Part shown: one piece after another, positions 23,674 to 31,914 of the stretch
Layout of the letters: each line of letters begins with the position of its first letter
Position numbering within the stretch: the first letter of the stretch is position 1
Source: Nocardioides litoris
GTDB taxonomy: Bacteria > Actinomycetota > Actinomycetes > Propionibacteriales > Nocardioidaceae
Reading direction: 5' to 3'
Assembly (NCBI RefSeq): GCF_006346315.1
Contig: NZ_VDMR01000010.1
Coordinates: forward strand, 92,095-156,094
Length of the DNA stretch: 64,000 nucleotides
The notes under the pieces: model-generated
Told to the model about the DNA's origin: nothing
The model's input: the letters and a program-made list of their open reading frames with translations, nothing else
Database searches by the model: none
Program-made: the position numbers and the translations under genes

Positions 23674-24855
23674 ATGAGCGCCATGACCGGCGACAGCGAC
23701 ACCGCACGCGACCTCGACCTCGTCCTCTTCGGCGCGACCGGGTTCACCGGCGGGCTGACCGCCGACTACCTCGCCGAGCACGGCCCCGACGGCCTGCGCT
23801 GGGCGCTGGCCGGCCGCAACCGGGCCAAGCTGGAGGCCGTCCGCGACCGCCTCGGCCTGCCCGACCTCGAGCTGGTGGTGGTCGACGCCTCCGACCAGGC
23901 CGCGCTGGCCGGCGTCGTACGACGCGCCAAGGTGGCCGTCACGACCGTCGGGCCCTACCAGCAGCTCGGCGGGCCGCTCGTCGCCGCGTGCGCCGAGACC
24001 GGCACCGACTACGTCGACCTGACCGGCGAGCCGGAGTTCGTCGACACCATGTACGTCCAGCACCACGAGACCGCCGAGGCCAGCGGTGCGCGCCTCGTGC
24101 ACGCCTGCGGCTTCGACTCCGTGCCCCACGACCTCGGCGTGTACTTCACCGTGAAGGAGCTCGCCGCCGACGGGCCCATCACCGTGCGCGGCGTCGCCCG
24201 CAGCAACGGCACCTTCTCCGGCGGCACCTTCCACTCCGCGATCGGCGCCTTCTCCCGCGCCAAGCAGATGGCCGCCGCCGCCAAGGCCCGCCGGCGCGCG
24301 CAGCCCAAGCCCGCCGACGGGCGGAGGTCGCGCGCCGTCGCCGGCAAGCCCCACCGCGACTCGACCCTGGGCTACTGGCTCGTCCCGCTGCCCACCATCG
24401 ACCCGCAGGTCGTCGCCCGCAGCGGCGCCGCGCTGCCGGCGTACGGGCCCGACTTCCGCTACAGCCACTACGCCGGCACCAAGACGCTGCGGTACGCCGC
24501 CGGCGGGCTCGTCGGTGCCGGGCTGGTCGGCGTCGTCGCCCAGGTGCCCCCGGCGCGCAGGTTCCTGCTGTCGAAGGTGCCGCAGGGCCAGGGGCCCGAC
24601 GAGGCGCGGCGGGCGAAGACGTGGTTCACCGTCGACTTCGTGGCCGAGAGCGGCGGCCGCACCCTGCACACCCGTGTCAGCGGCGGCGACCCCGGCTACA
24701 CCGAGACGGCCAAGATGCTCGCCGAGTCGGCGCTGTGCCTGGCCTTCGACGACAACCCGCCCACGGCGGGCTCCGTCACCACCGCCCAGGCGATGGGAGA
24801 CAACCTCCTCGCCCGCCTCCGTGGCCAGGGCATCCGCTTCGACGTCGTCGGCTGA
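23674..24855 (+). CDS. Saccharopine dehydrogenase-like / trans-acting enoyl reductase family protein
   Basis: 393 residues. N-terminal Rossmann fold (LDLVLFGATGFTGGLTADYLAEHGPDGLRWALAGRNRAKLEAV) followed by VTTVGPYQQLGGPLVAACAETGTDYVDLTGE and HACGFDSVPHDLGVY, the hallmark of the mycobacterial Rv2449c/Rv2953 group. Rv2953 is a trans-acting enoyl reductase in phenolic-glycolipid and DIM synthesis. No polyketide genes are nearby, so the substrate is open. Monocistronic, convergent with the phosphodiesterase across an inverted repeat. Confidence 0.82.
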   Translation: MSAMTGDSDTARDLDLVLFGATGFTGGLTADYLAEHGPDGLRWALAGRNRAKLEAVRDRLGLPDLELVVVDASDQAALAGVVRRAKVAVTTVGPYQQLGGPLVAACAETGTDYVDLTGEPEFVDTMYVQHHETAEASGARLVHACGFDSVPHDLGVYFTVKELAADGPITVRGVARSNGTFSGGTFHSAIGAFSRAKQMAAAAKARRRAQPKPADGRRSRAVAGKPHRDSTLGYWLVPLPTIDPQVVARSGAALPAYGPDFRYSHYAGTKTLRYAAGGLVGAGLVGVVAQVPPARRFLLSKVPQGQGPDEARRAKTWFTVDFVAESGGRTLHTRVSGGDPGYTETAKMLAESALCLAFDDNPPTAGSVTTAQAMGDNLLARLRGQGIRFDVVG

Positions 24856-24868
24856 CCCGTCCCCGCCG

Positions 24869-24935
24869 GGGGTAGTCCCTGACGAAATGGTCGTGACATC
24901 CGCGATCTGACGACCACATCGTCAGGGACTACCCC
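24869..24935. repeat. Long inverted repeat, TAGTCCCTG family, copy 2
   Basis: 25-nt arms (24869-24893 and 24911-24935), two mismatches, 17-nt loop. Outer ends GGGGTAGTCCCTGACGA match the ends of the element at 13042-13101. It sits between two convergent genes, where it can serve as a bidirectional terminator. Confidence 0.78.
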
Positions 24936-24956
24936 GGGTAGCGGTCGCGGAGGGCC

Positions 24957-26783
24957 CTAGCGGCGACGGTCGAGGAAGCGGCGGAGGCCGGGCAGGTCGT
25001 CGGTGTTGACGTGGTCGACGCCGGCGGCGAGGAGCTCGGACCACACGGCGTCGCGGGCCGGGCCGGGGGTGTCGGGCGTGGCCCAGAAGCGGACCCGCTG
25101 GCCCCGGGCGTGCGCGGTGTCGACGTACGCACGGAGGCGGGCGCGCTCGGCCGCGGGCATCGTGCCGTCGCCGAGCCAGGAGAAGAGCTTGGTCCAGTTC
25201 TCGCTCACCAGCGGAGCGACGGCCGCGGGCAGCGGGCCGCCGAGGTCGGTCGAGCGGGCGTCGTACCCGGCGCGGCGGTCGGCCTGGGCGGCCATCGCGG
25301 GCAGGTCGCGGTTGCCGCTGATGACCGCGGTGACCGCGCCCGGGGTCGTCGTCGAGGGGGTGGAGCGGGTGAGGAGCCCGGGGTGGTTGCGCAGAGCCCG
25401 GTCGACGGCGCGCCACGTGGCCGACGCCTCCGACTTCACGTCGATGAGCAGCTGCAGCGGTCGGTCGCTGCCGGGGAGGACCGAGCCGCGGTTCATCGCC
25501 ACCCGGGCCGAGAGCGGGGAGAGGTAGAGGCGCTCGAGGGTGCGGCCGGGCTGCACGTCCTCGAGGTCGTGGGCCACGAGCAGCTCGCCGTCGACCAGCC
25601 ACACGTCGGCCTCGACGCTGGTAAAGCCCTGGTCGAGGGCGTCGAGCAGCGGCCGGTCGTGCTCGTAGTCGTTGTGGGCGTGCGCCTGGGCGAGCGGGCG
25701 GGCCTGGCGCGGCACCCGCACCGGCGCCGGCAGCCGGCGGTGCTCCTGGCGCAGCACGGTGCGCAGCCGGTCGGGGTGGTCGGTGATGAGCCCGTCGACG
25801 CCGAGGCGCACCAGCCGGCGCATCGTCTCCGGGTCGTCGACGGTCCACGGGACGACCTCGAGGCCCGCGCGGTGGGCGTCGCGGACCATCCGCCGGTCGA
25901 CGTACGGCGTGTAGTCGGCGTCGCCCACGGCACCGTCCTGCGGGAAGCCGTGCACGGGCGAGATGGCCTCGACGCCCAGCTCGGTCGCCATCGCGACCAG
26001 GTCGCCCCCGAAGTCGTCGGCGTCGAGCCCGCCCAGCCACGGCGAGGCGCCGGGCCGGCCGACCTGGAGGAAGTCGTGGTTGGTCAGGGCGATGGTGGGC
26101 AGCTGGGGGAAGACCTGCTGCATGCGCCGCAGGACGCCCCAGTCGAAGGACTGGATCGTCACCTGGTCGGCGATGCCGGCCTCGCGGACCTCCTCGGCGA
26201 CGACCTGCACGAACTGCTCCCGCGGCGCGGTCTCGCTCGGCGCCCCGGCCTCGACCTTGGGCTCCACGTTGAGGTCGACGTCGTCGGCGTCGTAGGCCTG
26301 CACCAGGTCGAGGACCTCGCTCAGCAGGGTCATCCGCGATCCCGGCACCGTCTGCTGCTGCGGGTAGCCCGGCTTCTGCACGCTGCCGCAGTCGAGGGTG
26401 CGCAGCTGGGCGAGGGAGAGCGTGTTGACGTAGCGACCGACGTAGGGGAACTCGGGGTCGCCGGGCTCCGCCGGTGCGGTGTCGCGGCAGACCTGCGGGT
26501 TGGTGCGCCGGTCGTGGGTGACCACGGCCTGGCCGTCCTCGGTGACCTGCACGTCGAGCTCGAGCGTGCTGACGCCGAGCTCGAGCGCCCGGGTGAACCC
26601 GGCCAGCGAGCTCTCCGTGGTCAGGCCGAGCCCGCCGCGGTGGGCCTGGACGTCGAAGGCCCGCGGGTGGTGGCGGGGACGGTCGGGCGGCGGGGCGGCT
26701 GTGGCCGCTGTGGCCGCGACGAGCGGGAGGGCAGGGGCGAGGAGGGAGAGCGCGACGAGGCCGCGCAGGTTCCGAGAGACCAT
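24957..26783 (-). CDS. Secreted two-domain glycerophosphodiester phosphodiesterase
   Basis: 608 residues. Signal peptide 1-~28 (VSRNLRGLVALSLLAPALPLVAATAATAA). The first domain (~40-330) is GDPD: AHRGGLGLTTESSLAGFTRALELGVSTLELDVQVTEDGQAVVTHDRRT, EPKVE, the PWTVDDPETMRRLVRLGVDGLITDHPDRL end. The second (~355-605) starts HAHNDYEHDRPLLDALDQGFTSVEADVWLVDGELLVAHDLEDV and ends VNTDDLPGLRRFL, a PI-PLC-like phosphodiesterase. Exported phospholipid or teichoic-acid glycerophosphodiesters are probable substrates. The ATG at 26783 is taken because the signal peptide starts there. Confidence 0.87.
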   Translation of the reverse strand: MVSRNLRGLVALSLLAPALPLVAATAATAAPPPDRPRHHPRAFDVQAHRGGLGLTTESSLAGFTRALELGVSTLELDVQVTEDGQAVVTHDRRTNPQVCRDTAPAEPGDPEFPYVGRYVNTLSLAQLRTLDCGSVQKPGYPQQQTVPGSRMTLLSEVLDLVQAYDADDVDLNVEPKVEAGAPSETAPREQFVQVVAEEVREAGIADQVTIQSFDWGVLRRMQQVFPQLPTIALTNHDFLQVGRPGASPWLGGLDADDFGGDLVAMATELGVEAISPVHGFPQDGAVGDADYTPYVDRRMVRDAHRAGLEVVPWTVDDPETMRRLVRLGVDGLITDHPDRLRTVLRQEHRRLPAPVRVPRQARPLAQAHAHNDYEHDRPLLDALDQGFTSVEADVWLVDGELLVAHDLEDVQPGRTLERLYLSPLSARVAMNRGSVLPGSDRPLQLLIDVKSEASATWRAVDRALRNHPGLLTRSTPSTTTPGAVTAVISGNRDLPAMAAQADRRAGYDARSTDLGGPLPAAVAPLVSENWTKLFSWLGDGTMPAAERARLRAYVDTAHARGQRVRFWATPDTPGPARDAVWSELLAAGVDHVNTDDLPGLRRFLDRRR

Positions 26784-26933
26784 GACGCCAGCCCAGCGGG
26801 CCGAGACGACCAGCGGGCGACCTCCGGCGTACGCGCGGACGAACGGCCCGGTCCACAGTTTTGACGATGCGCCGGCTGGCGGCCGTGGGTGACGCTGACC
26901 GCGCACCAGGGTGGTGCCGGAGGGGCAGGAACG

Positions 26934-27461
26934 ATGCGCGGACGACGGTGGGCCGGCTCGGCCGCCCTGGTCGTGTGCGCCGGGTACGCCGCTGGAGCGG
27001 TCGCGGTAGCCGCGGCTCCCGCTCCGAGCACCCTGGCCGCCTTCAGCGACTCGGCCTCGGTGTCGATGTCCTCCGGGGCCGGCACCTGGCTCGAGCAGCC
27101 CCCCGAGGCGTGTGGCGACCTAGCGCGCTACGCCGAGGTCGTGCGCGGCACCGAGGGCCACGACGTCATCGTCAACCTGACCGCCCGACCCAAGATCGTC
27201 ATGGGCCTCGGCGGCAACGACGTCATCACGGGCGGCCGCGGTGGCGACTGCCTCGTCGGCGGCACCGGCCACGACGTGCTGCACGGCGGCCTGGGCGCCG
27301 ACATCCTCATCGGCGGCACCGGCCACGACCTGCTCAACGGCGGGTTCGGCTTCGACCGGCTCGACGGCGGCGAGGGCGTCGACACCTGCGTCGCCGGCCC
27401 CGGCCGGGACGCGGCCGAGATCACCGGCTGCGAGGTCGGCCAGGTGGGCTCCGGTCGCTGA
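26934..27461 (+). CDS. RTX-repeat calcium-binding protein with SipW-type leader
   Basis: 175 residues; GGAGG lies 12 nt upstream of the ATG. Leader 1-~34: basic start, hydrophobic core and STLAAFSDSASVS, which matches the A-x-F-S-D-S pattern of SipW-dependent signal peptides. Residues ~72-152 form eight RTX-like units (GTEGHDVI, GLGGNDVI, GRGGDCLV, GTGHDVL, GLGADIL, GTGHDLL and relatives) that bind Ca2+ in a beta-roll. Cys60, 105, 152 and 166 may form disulphides. No type I exporter is nearby. The SipW-like peptidase gene lies convergently 156 nt downstream, so it may be a matrix or surface protein. Confidence 0.75.
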   Translation: MRGRRWAGSAALVVCAGYAAGAVAVAAAPAPSTLAAFSDSASVSMSSGAGTWLEQPPEACGDLARYAEVVRGTEGHDVIVNLTARPKIVMGLGGNDVITGGRGGDCLVGGTGHDVLHGGLGADILIGGTGHDLLNGGFGFDRLDGGEGVDTCVAGPGRDAAEITGCEVGQVGSGR

Positions 27462-27499
27462 GGCGACCGACCCGCGGCTCCATCCCTCCACAGACCACC

Positions 27500-27529
27500 A
27501 CGACCCCGGCTGGGACGAGCCGGGGTCGT
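27500..27529. terminator. Hairpin terminator 1 (twin pair)
   Basis: 11-bp perfect stem, ACGACCCCGGC with GCCGGGGTCGT, loop TGGGACGA. It follows the RTX gene and shares loop and stem sequence with the hairpin at 27565-27602. Confidence 0.7.
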
Positions 27530-27564
27530 CGTGCGTGCTCGCGACGTCTGAGCTGCCCAAGACA

Positions 27565-27602
27565 CCACGACCCCCCGGCTGGGACGAACCGGGGGGTCGT
27601 GG
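27565..27602. terminator. Hairpin terminator 2 (twin pair)
   Basis: 14-bp perfect stem (27565-27578 with 27589-27602) around CTGGGACGAA. It lies just after the SipW-like gene (minus strand) and is a diverged duplicate of the hairpin at 27500-27529, so each convergent gene has its own copy. Confidence 0.75.
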
Positions 27603-27617
27603 CGTGGGGCCGCCCCG

Positions 27618-28472
27618 CTAGACAGGGATGGGGGCGGGGCTGGTGGGGGTGGGGGCCTCCTCGACCGGCAGGTCGAGCGTGGTCCCGGCCGGGACGACGT
27701 GCGTCGACCGGACGTCGACGAGGCCGAGGTGGATGAGGGCGCGGTCGAGCTCGTCGGTCCCCCGAGGACCGGCAGCGAGCAGCAGGACGTGGCCGTCCGG
27801 GCCGCTCTCGACGACGACGCCGCCGAGGTCGACGGCGAGCATCGCGACGTCGGCGCCCGGCTCGAGGCGGACCAGGAGCAGCGGACGGTCCAGGGTGACA
27901 GTCCCCGCGCCCTTGCCCTCCCGCTCCTCGCGCCGCTCACGCAGGCCGCCGCTGATCTGGGAGAACGCGAACCAGCCCAGCACGATGGTCCCGACGAGCC
28001 AGACGCCGCCGCGGCCGTGCAGGCCGTCGCGGATGGCGCCGAGGTAGGGCACGTGGAACCACACCTCACCCCGGATCCGGTCACCCAGGACCGGGTCGTC
28101 CTCCACGTCGTTGGCGTCGCCCTGGAGGACGTAGAGGGTCTGGCCGTCCTCGGCGGTCGTGATCTCCTTGAGCCGATGGGTGACGAAGGTCTGCTCGCCC
28201 TCCCCGACCTGGTAGGTCAGCACGTCGCCGACCTCGACCGTGCGCGGGTCGACCGGGCGCACCATCGCCACCGAACCGACCGGGATGGTCGGCGTCATGC
28301 TGCCGGTGAGCACGGTCATGGCCTGGCCGTGCACGACGCGCGGGAGCAGCGCGACCACGACGACCGCGCCCGCGACCACCAGGGCCGCGGCCAGCGCCAG
28401 CAGGGTGCCGGCGAGCTTGACGACCCCGCGCGGCGTCGGGCGCTGGGGGCGGGGGAGGCGGAGCAGGGGCAT
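27618..28472 (-). CDS. sipW: SipW-like (ER-type) signal peptidase I with C-terminal tail
   Basis: 284 residues. TM helix ~20-43, then VLTGSMTPTIPVGS with nucleophile Ser58, and FVTHRLKEI where His99 replaces the Lys general base of normal bacterial signal peptidases. That Ser-His dyad and the box VLQGDANDVEDDPV define the SipW/ER-type family, which cleaves special leaders such as that of TasA. A second TM helix (~157-173) is followed by a ~110-residue tail not present in SipW itself (LLLVRLEPGADVAMLAVDLGGVVVESGPDGHVLLLAAGPRG...), function unknown. Downstream of the TasA-like gene on the same strand. Confidence 0.88.
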   Translation of the reverse strand: MPLLRLPRPQRPTPRGVVKLAGTLLALAAALVVAGAVVVVALLPRVVHGQAMTVLTGSMTPTIPVGSVAMVRPVDPRTVEVGDVLTYQVGEGEQTFVTHRLKEITTAEDGQTLYVLQGDANDVEDDPVLGDRIRGEVWFHVPYLGAIRDGLHGRGGVWLVGTIVLGWFAFSQISGGLRERREEREGKGAGTVTLDRPLLLVRLEPGADVAMLAVDLGGVVVESGPDGHVLLLAAGPRGTDELDRALIHLGLVDVRSTHVVPAGTTLDLPVEEAPTPTSPAPIPV

Positions 28473-28505
28473 GGCGGTCTCGCTTCTCGATGACGGGTAC
28501 GACGA

Positions 28506-28541
28506 AAGCGCCCGGGTCGTCGTTGAACGACCCGGGCGCTT
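28506..28541 (-). terminator. Strong hairpin between TasA-like and sipW genes
   Basis: 15-bp perfect stem AAGCGCCCGGGTCGT with ACGACCCGGGCGCTT and a 6-nt loop, 8 nt after the TasA-like stop. It probably ends most TasA-like transcripts, leaving limited read-through into sipW, a sensible ratio of structural protein to peptidase. Confidence 0.75.
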
Positions 28542-28548
28542 CGGCGAC

Positions 28549-29181
28549 TCAGAACTTCTGGTCGAGCGTGAAGTCGAGGTTGTAGGCCGCGGAGTCTCCC
28601 TGGGAGGCGTTGGTCGCGCTCTTCGGGAGGAGGATCTCGGTCATCACGCACATCTTCTCGCCGGGCGCGAGGTCCCCGAGCACCGCCTGCGGCTTGGCGT
28701 CGAGCTTGAACCACTCGCTCTTGGCGGTCGGCTTGGCCGTCTCGCACGGGTCGGCGGCCTTGGTGGGCGCGCCCGAGTAGAAGCGGAGCTCGGCCTCCTT
28801 GAGGAACTCGCCCGGGTTGCCGACCAGGGTCGCGCAGTCGTTGTCCACGACCACCTCGGAGTTGCCGCTGCAGCCGTCCTCGGTGCCCACGAGGTCCGCC
28901 AGTGCGACCGACAGGCCGGCCTTGGGGATGGTGTCGCCCTGACGGCTCGAGACGACGAACTGCTTCGAGTTGAGCACGCCGGGCGCCAGCGTGAACTTGC
29001 TGACGGGAGCGACGGCGCCCGGCTTGCCGTCCGCCTCGAGCTTCAGGACGAGCTCGTCCGCGCCGATCTGGTTGCCGTCGATGCTGTTGAAGTCCGACCA
29101 GGCGGCGAACGTGCCGCCACCGGCGGCGAGAGCGACGACGGCGACGCCGGCGAGAGCGCCGCGCGTGAGCTTCTTGTTCAT
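28549..29181 (-). CDS. TasA/camelysin-like exported protein with SipW-dependent signal
   Basis: 210 residues. Leader NKKLTRGALAGVAVVALAAGGGTFAAWSDF: short basic start, hydrophobic core and the TFAAWSD motif typical of SipW substrates (TasA has TFAYFSD-like). The mature part is a beta-rich jelly-roll-like domain (FTLAPGVLNSKQFVVSSRQGDTIPKAGLSVALADLVGTEDGC, ending SAAYNLDFTLDQKF) as in TasA/CalY. TasA forms biofilm matrix fibres in Bacillus; a fibrous or surface role here is inference. Four or more Cys residues set it apart from Bacillus TasA. SD GGGGAC precedes the ATG. Confidence 0.82.
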   Translation of the reverse strand: MNKKLTRGALAGVAVVALAAGGGTFAAWSDFNSIDGNQIGADELVLKLEADGKPGAVAPVSKFTLAPGVLNSKQFVVSSRQGDTIPKAGLSVALADLVGTEDGCSGNSEVVVDNDCATLVGNPGEFLKEAELRFYSGAPTKAADPCETAKPTAKSEWFKLDAKPQAVLGDLAPGEKMCVMTEILLPKSATNASQGDSAAYNLDFTLDQKF

Positions 29182-29471
29182 GTGAGTCCCCTTCACTGTC
29201 CCCATGTCCCTGGGGTCCTGATGTCGCTCAACCGGGCGGTTGTGCGGTCGAGGAGGACTCTCGTCCGCGGCCGGGGGCGCCGGCATCGTCAGGATCGTGG
29301 GGCTCGCGAGGGGCCCGCCTCCACAGTTGTGAGGAGGCACGAGGGGTGAGACAGGTCCCCCGGAGGGGTGACGGTGAGACGCGCTCCTAGGAGGAACGTG
29401 AGGTCCTGCAGACACCTGCGCGTCCGGGCGCGCCCCACCTGCCCCGACCGGGGCCGAGCAAGGAGCACATC

Positions 29472-29714
29472 ATGGGATACGGAGCAGGAGCCTTCCTCCT
29501 CGTCGTCGGCCTCGTCCTGGCCCTGGCGGTCACCGAGGAGGTCCAGGGCGTCGACCTCACGATGGTCGGCTGGATCATGGCCGCCGTCGGTGCGCTCGTC
29601 ATCGTGCTGACCGCCATCACCTGGAACAGCGGCCGCCGCCAGCGCAACGTCCAGACCGTGACCCACCCCGACGGCTCGCAGACCGTCCGCGAGAACCGCA
29701 GCCAGGGCCTCTGA
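29472..29714 (+). CDS. DUF6458-type two-helix membrane protein
   Basis: 80 residues; AAGGAG lies upstream of the ATG. MGYGAGAFLLVVGLVLALAVTEEVQGVDLTMVGWIMAAVGALVIVLTAITWN gives two transmembrane helices joined by a VDLTMVGWI turn, the DUF6458 pattern widespread in actinobacteria. The cytosolic tail is polar. Function unknown. Confidence 0.8.
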   Translation: MGYGAGAFLLVVGLVLALAVTEEVQGVDLTMVGWIMAAVGALVIVLTAITWNSGRRQRNVQTVTHPDGSQTVRENRSQGL

Positions 29715-29746
29715 CGACCCGCTGACGCCTCCGCCCGCCGGCCGCC

Positions 29747-31198
29747 TCAGGGGGGCGGCGGCGCCGGGCGTCGTACGGCGAGGGCCACGACCACCGCGAC
29801 GGCGGAGATCACCCCGCCGAAGAGGAACGCCGCGTGGACGCCGTCGGCGGTCGCCTGCACCAGCGACTGGCCGTCGTCGGTCCCGCTGACCTGCACCCGC
29901 GTCATCACGGTGACGAACAGCGCGGTCCCGGCCGCGCCGGCGACCTGCTGGAGCGTGGAGACGGTCGCGCTGCCGTGGGAGTACAGGTGCTGGGGCAGCG
30001 ACCCGAGCGCCGAGGTGAGCAGCGGCGTGAACATGAGGGCCAGCCCGATGCTCAGCAGCACGTGCACGGCCACGACCGAGCCGCGGCCGGTCTCGGTGCC
30101 GAACGTGGTCATCAGCCACAGCGCCGCCGAGGCGATCGCGGCGCCGGGCGCGACGAGCGGCCGCGGGCCGACCCGGTCGAAGACGCGGCCGACGACCGGG
30201 GCGAGCAGGCCCATGGTCAGGCCGCCGGGGAGCAGGACGAGGCCGGTCTGCAGCGTCGTCAGTCCCAGCACGTTCTGCAGGTAGATGGGCAGCAGGATGA
30301 GGGTCCCGAACAGCGCCATCATGCTGACCGCCACGAGCAGCACGGCCACGGTGAAGGTGCGGCTGGCGAAGGTGCGCACGTCGAGCAGGGCGCGCTCCCG
30401 CAGCGAGAGCTGCCGCGCGACGAAGGCGACCAGCGCGGCACCGCCGACCACGAGCGGCACCCAGACCGGCACGGGCGTGTGGCCGGTGGCGGCCTCGCCG
30501 ATCGAGCTGAGCCCGTAGACCAGACCGCCGAACGCGAGGGCCGAGAGCCCGACCGACGGCGCGTCGAGCGGCACGCGGACCGGCTCGGTGACGTTGCGGA
30601 CCCAGGCGGCACCGAGCGCCAGTGACAGCACGGCGATCGGCAGCACGAGGAAGAACATCCAGCGCCAGCTGAGCTGGTCGAGCACGATCCCCGAGATCGT
30701 CGGGCCGACCGCCGGGGCCACGGAGATGACGATCGAGATCGTGCCCATCATCCGCCCCCGGCGCTCCGGAGCCACGATGGAGAGGATCGTGGTGATGAGC
30801 AGCGGCATCATCAGCGCGGTGCCGACGGCCTGCACCACGCGGCCTGCGACCAGCACGCCGAACGACGGCGCCAGGCCCGCGACGAGCGTGCCGATCGTGA
30901 ACGAGGACATGGCGGCCAGGAAGACCTGCCGCAGCGTGAACCGCTGCAGCAGCCACCCGGTCACCGGGATGACCACCGCCATCGTGAGCAGGAACGCCGT
31001 GGTCAGCCACTGCGCGGTCGTGGTCGCGACGTCGAACTCCGTCATCAGGGCCGGCAGCGCGACACCCATGATCGTCTCGTTGAGGATGACCACGAACGCC
31101 GAGCCGACGAGCAGCGCGACGAGCGGGCCGACCCGGACGCCCGGGGGCAGGGTCGGGGCCTTCAGGTCGTGGTCGTCGGGGGCAGCGGTGGCGGTCAC
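29747..31198 (-). CDS. MFS multidrug transporter (DHA2 family)
   Basis: 483 residues, about 14 TM helices. Motifs: FVVILNETIMGVALPALMTEF (TM1), WLLQRFTLRQVFLAAM (motif A), AGRVVQAVGTALMMPLLITTILSIVAPERRGRMMGTISIVISVAPAVGPTISGIVLD (motifs B and C). Closest in style to LfrA/EmrB-type pumps. GTG start preceded by GAGGAG. Divergent from a TetR gene with a perfect operator dyad at 31232-31246, so it is likely repressed by that TetR. Confidence 0.9.
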   Translation of the reverse strand: MTATAAPDDHDLKAPTLPPGVRVGPLVALLVGSAFVVILNETIMGVALPALMTEFDVATTTAQWLTTAFLLTMAVVIPVTGWLLQRFTLRQVFLAAMSSFTIGTLVAGLAPSFGVLVAGRVVQAVGTALMMPLLITTILSIVAPERRGRMMGTISIVISVAPAVGPTISGIVLDQLSWRWMFFLVLPIAVLSLALGAAWVRNVTEPVRVPLDAPSVGLSALAFGGLVYGLSSIGEAATGHTPVPVWVPLVVGGAALVAFVARQLSLRERALLDVRTFASRTFTVAVLLVAVSMMALFGTLILLPIYLQNVLGLTTLQTGLVLLPGGLTMGLLAPVVGRVFDRVGPRPLVAPGAAIASAALWLMTTFGTETGRGSVVAVHVLLSIGLALMFTPLLTSALGSLPQHLYSHGSATVSTLQQVAGAAGTALFVTVMTRVQVSGTDDGQSLVQATADGVHAAFLFGGVISAVAVVVALAVRRPAPPPP

Positions 31199-31231
31199 GT
31201 CTCTCCTCGGGTGCGTCAGCAGGTGACAGTC

Positions 31232-31246
31232 TGGCAGTCACTGCCA
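31232..31246. promoter_or_regulatory. Operator dyad between divergent MFS and tetR genes
   Basis: TGGCAGT-C-ACTGCCA, a perfect 15-nt palindrome 34 nt upstream of the MFS start and 41 nt upstream of tetR. The tetR -10-like TACCGT (31275-31280) lies 6 nt before its ATG. Its place suits a TetR dimer controlling both genes. Confidence 0.7.
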
Positions 31247-31286
31247 ACACGGCACCACCTGCCGTCATTCCCGGTACCGTGGGGGG

Positions 31287-31874
31287 ATGTCCACGGCCCT
31301 GCAGGACCGCCGTCGCCACCAGACCGAGCGCGAGATCCGCGATGCCGCCCTCGACCTGTTCGAGGAGCGCGGCGTCGACGGCACCACCGTCGACGACATC
31401 GCGCACGCGGCCGGCGTCTCGCCCCGCACGGTCTACCGCTACGCCACGACCAAGGAGCGCGCGGCGCTCATCCCCGACGCCGAGGCCGAGGCCCGGTTCG
31501 AGGCGGCGCTGGCGGCCCTCGACCCGGCGGCGCCGCTCGTGCCGCAGGTCGAGGGCCTGTGGCGCGACGCCCTCGCCGTCTTCGGTGACGGGCGGAGCGC
31601 GACGGGCCGCGCCGTGCTGCGGCTGTGGCGGCTCGTCCCGCGCGAGCCGGGACTGCTGCTCGCCGCCATCGCCGTCGACGAGGAGCGGCTGGCCCGGGCC
31701 CAGCGCGTGCTCGTCGACGACCTCGGCCTCGATGCGCTGACCGCCCGCGTCGCGCTCGAGAGCACGGCCGTCGTCGTCCGCGTCGCCCTCGACCACTGGG
31801 CCGCCGGCCCCCGTCGCGCGAGCCTCGTGACGGCGTACGACGAGGCGTGCGCGGCGCTGCACGGCCAGCGCTGA
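31287..31874 (+). CDS. TetR-family regulator of the divergent MFS pump
   Basis: 195 residues. HTH: REIRDAALDLFEERGVDGTTVDDIAHAAGVSPRTVYRYATTKERAALI (residues ~13-60), with an all-helical ligand domain after it. Head to head with the DHA2 pump. Start ATG at 31287 is 6 nt after TACCGT, so it is probably leaderless. Confidence 0.87.
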   Translation: MSTALQDRRRHQTEREIRDAALDLFEERGVDGTTVDDIAHAAGVSPRTVYRYATTKERAALIPDAEAEARFEAALAALDPAAPLVPQVEGLWRDALAVFGDGRSATGRAVLRLWRLVPREPGLLLAAIAVDEERLARAQRVLVDDLGLDALTARVALESTAVVVRVALDHWAAGPRRASLVTAYDEACAALHGQR

Positions 31875-31914
31875 GCGGTCCGGCGCGTCCGGCGCGCCCG
31901 GCGCGTCCGGCGCT

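Noticed and set aside
26934..27461. RTX protein as a secreted haemolysin toxin
   Set aside because: It is only 175 residues, has an N-terminal leader and no toxin domain or type I exporter nearby.
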